Part shown: one piece after another, positions 63,434-64,000 of the stretch | How the letters are laid out: the number at the start of each line of letters is the position of its first letter | Numbering within the stretch: position 1 is the first letter of the stretch | Assembly: GCF_009649955.1 (NCBI RefSeq) | Contig: NZ_CP045875.1 | Coordinates: 1,035,501-1,099,500 of the forward strand | Direction of reading: 5' to 3' | DNA from: Heliorestis convoluta | Lineage (GTDB): Bacteria; Bacillota; Desulfitobacteriia; Heliobacteriales; Heliobacteriaceae | Length of the DNA stretch: 64,000 nt | Notes under the pieces: model-generated | Told to the model about the DNA's origin: nothing | Databases searched by the model: none | What the model saw: the letters and a program-made list of their open reading frames with translations, nothing else | Program-made: the position numbers and the translations under genes

Positions 63434-63694
63434 TTAAAGCTTCCGATAAAGTAAATAGCCACCTATTAAACCAAGTACGCCAGCCAGATTCAGCTTTATG
63501 GTAAACCCAAAGGTGAAGTGCAAAGCAACTAGATCGATTCGAGTCGGACTCAGTGCAATATCCTTTCCTAGAAGCAAAAAGGGCATCACAGGCCTTAAAG
63601 CCTCTCCAAGTAAGGATCCAATGATTGCACCTGTCAATAGTATAACGATGAGGATAGAGACTTTTCGGGAACCACCATTGCGATAGGTCCTCAC
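63434..63694 (-). CDS. DUF4321 small membrane protein
   Basis: 86 aa, GTG start with GGGAGG upstream. Two transmembrane helices (VSILIVILLTGAIIGSLLGEAL and the C-terminal LNLAGVLGLIGGYLLYRKL) around ALHFTFGFTIKLN. DUF4321 genes commonly precede maf in Clostridia. Function unknown. Confidence 0.85.
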   Translation of the reverse strand: MRTYRNGGSRKVSILIVILLTGAIIGSLLGEALRPVMPFLLLGKDIALSPTRIDLVALHFTFGFTIKLNLAGVLGLIGGYLLYRKL

Positions 63695-63714
63695 AAGTCT
63701 AACCTCCCAGGATC

Positions 63715-63745
63715 ACAAAAAGAAAGCCGGGAACACTCCCGGTCT
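63715..63745 (-). terminator. Terminator of the upstream minus-strand gene
   Basis: CCGGGA/TCCCGG hairpin followed on the minus strand by CTTTCTTTTT. Confidence 0.75.
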
Positions 63746-63809
63746 TCCCTGCATGTTGCTCTTTATTCGTCAGTTTACCCTAAAATCCTTCTATAATCCA
63801 GACCATTCG

Positions 63810-64000
63810 TTAAAAACCAATTGTTTTCCTCCAAAGATAGAGAGGACCTTTCCTTTTTACATCCAAAACGGGAAGGGGCAGTTTATAAAGTGGTGATTCC
63901 AACACCCCTGTTGGTAAATATCGAGAACGGTATAATTGAGCGCCTCGATCATATTCTGGGTAGAAGGGATTGACCGTTATCGCGATCAAAGGAATTTTTT
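63810..64000 (-). CDS. C-terminal end of an unidentified protein (partial)
   Basis: An open minus-strand frame enters from the right edge and stops at 63810-63812, leaving about 63 residues (IAITVNPFYPEYDRGAQLYR, YLPTGVLESPLYKLPLP, ending YLWRKTIGF). No family recognised. It is not a membrane segment; Tyr/Pro/Arg-rich. The terminator at 63715-63745 supports a real gene end. Confidence 0.55.
   Translation of the reverse strand, partial: KIPLIAITVNPFYPEYDRGAQLYRSRYLPTGVLESPLYKLPLPVLDVKRKGPLYLWRKTIGF

Overview
The window reads as a chromosomal piece of a Gram-positive, endospore-forming Clostridia-type bacterium (Bacillota). The core gene order on the minus strand (DUF4321-maf-radC-mreBCD-PBP2-minCDE-rodA ... 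spoIVFA-spoIVFB ... rng-rplU-prp-rpmA-spo0B-obg-yhbY-proB-proA-nadD-yqeK-rsfS-yqeM-leuS) is the classical Firmicutes arrangement. Spo0B, SpoIVFA/SpoIVFB, Prp with an extended L27, a T-box leader and AGGAGG ribosome binding sites support this. A MinE beside MinCD and several S-layer-homology (SLH) and copper-amine-oxidase-N 'stalk' proteins would suit a Heliobacteriaceae/Peptococcaceae-like lineage, but that placement is inference.

Region 1 (1-20.3 kb) is accessory and envelope-related. It holds a TuaG-like glycosyltransferase with a probable 123-bp MITE at its 5' end, a stalk-domain exoprotein, an XRE regulator, SLH proteins, a large NIDO/MBG/SLH surface protein and a lipoprotein. Inside it (7.6-11.7 kb) is a directly duplicated cassette of three tiny genes (DUF1659, DUF2922, YvrJ), alternating with Rpn/PD-(D/E)XK transposase-nuclease genes, one of them broken. 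Each cassette has its own sigma-A promoter with a palindrome matching the CcpA cre / LacI-family operator consensus.

Region 2 (20.3-33.1 kb) contains a Schlafen/AlbA-type regulator, a Ku-LigD double-strand-break repair operon whose polymerase module is frameshifted, a stalk protein with a CxxCH haem-c motif, a large single-chain purL, a probable ~640-nt non-coding transcript with a quasi-periodic GGT motif, a small Cys-motif protein, uppP, a DUF4870 protein and another stalk protein.

Region 3 (33.1-64 kb) is core: five tRNAs (Met, Tyr, Gln, Glu, Thr), leuS with a T-box, the nadD/rsfS neighbourhood, proBA, obg/rpmA/rplU, rng, radical SAM genes, the sporulation protease pair, a TGS-type nucleoside kinase, a PilZ protein, and the rodA-min-mre-radC-maf shape and division cluster.

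The least explained structures are: (i) a family of three 111-116 bp elements (21700-21815, 21935-22050, 33719-33829) with a conserved core and different but self-complementary terminal arms; (ii) the long non-coding unit at about 29885-30525; and (iii) the duplicated DUF1659-DUF2922-YvrJ cassette with its cre-like operators.
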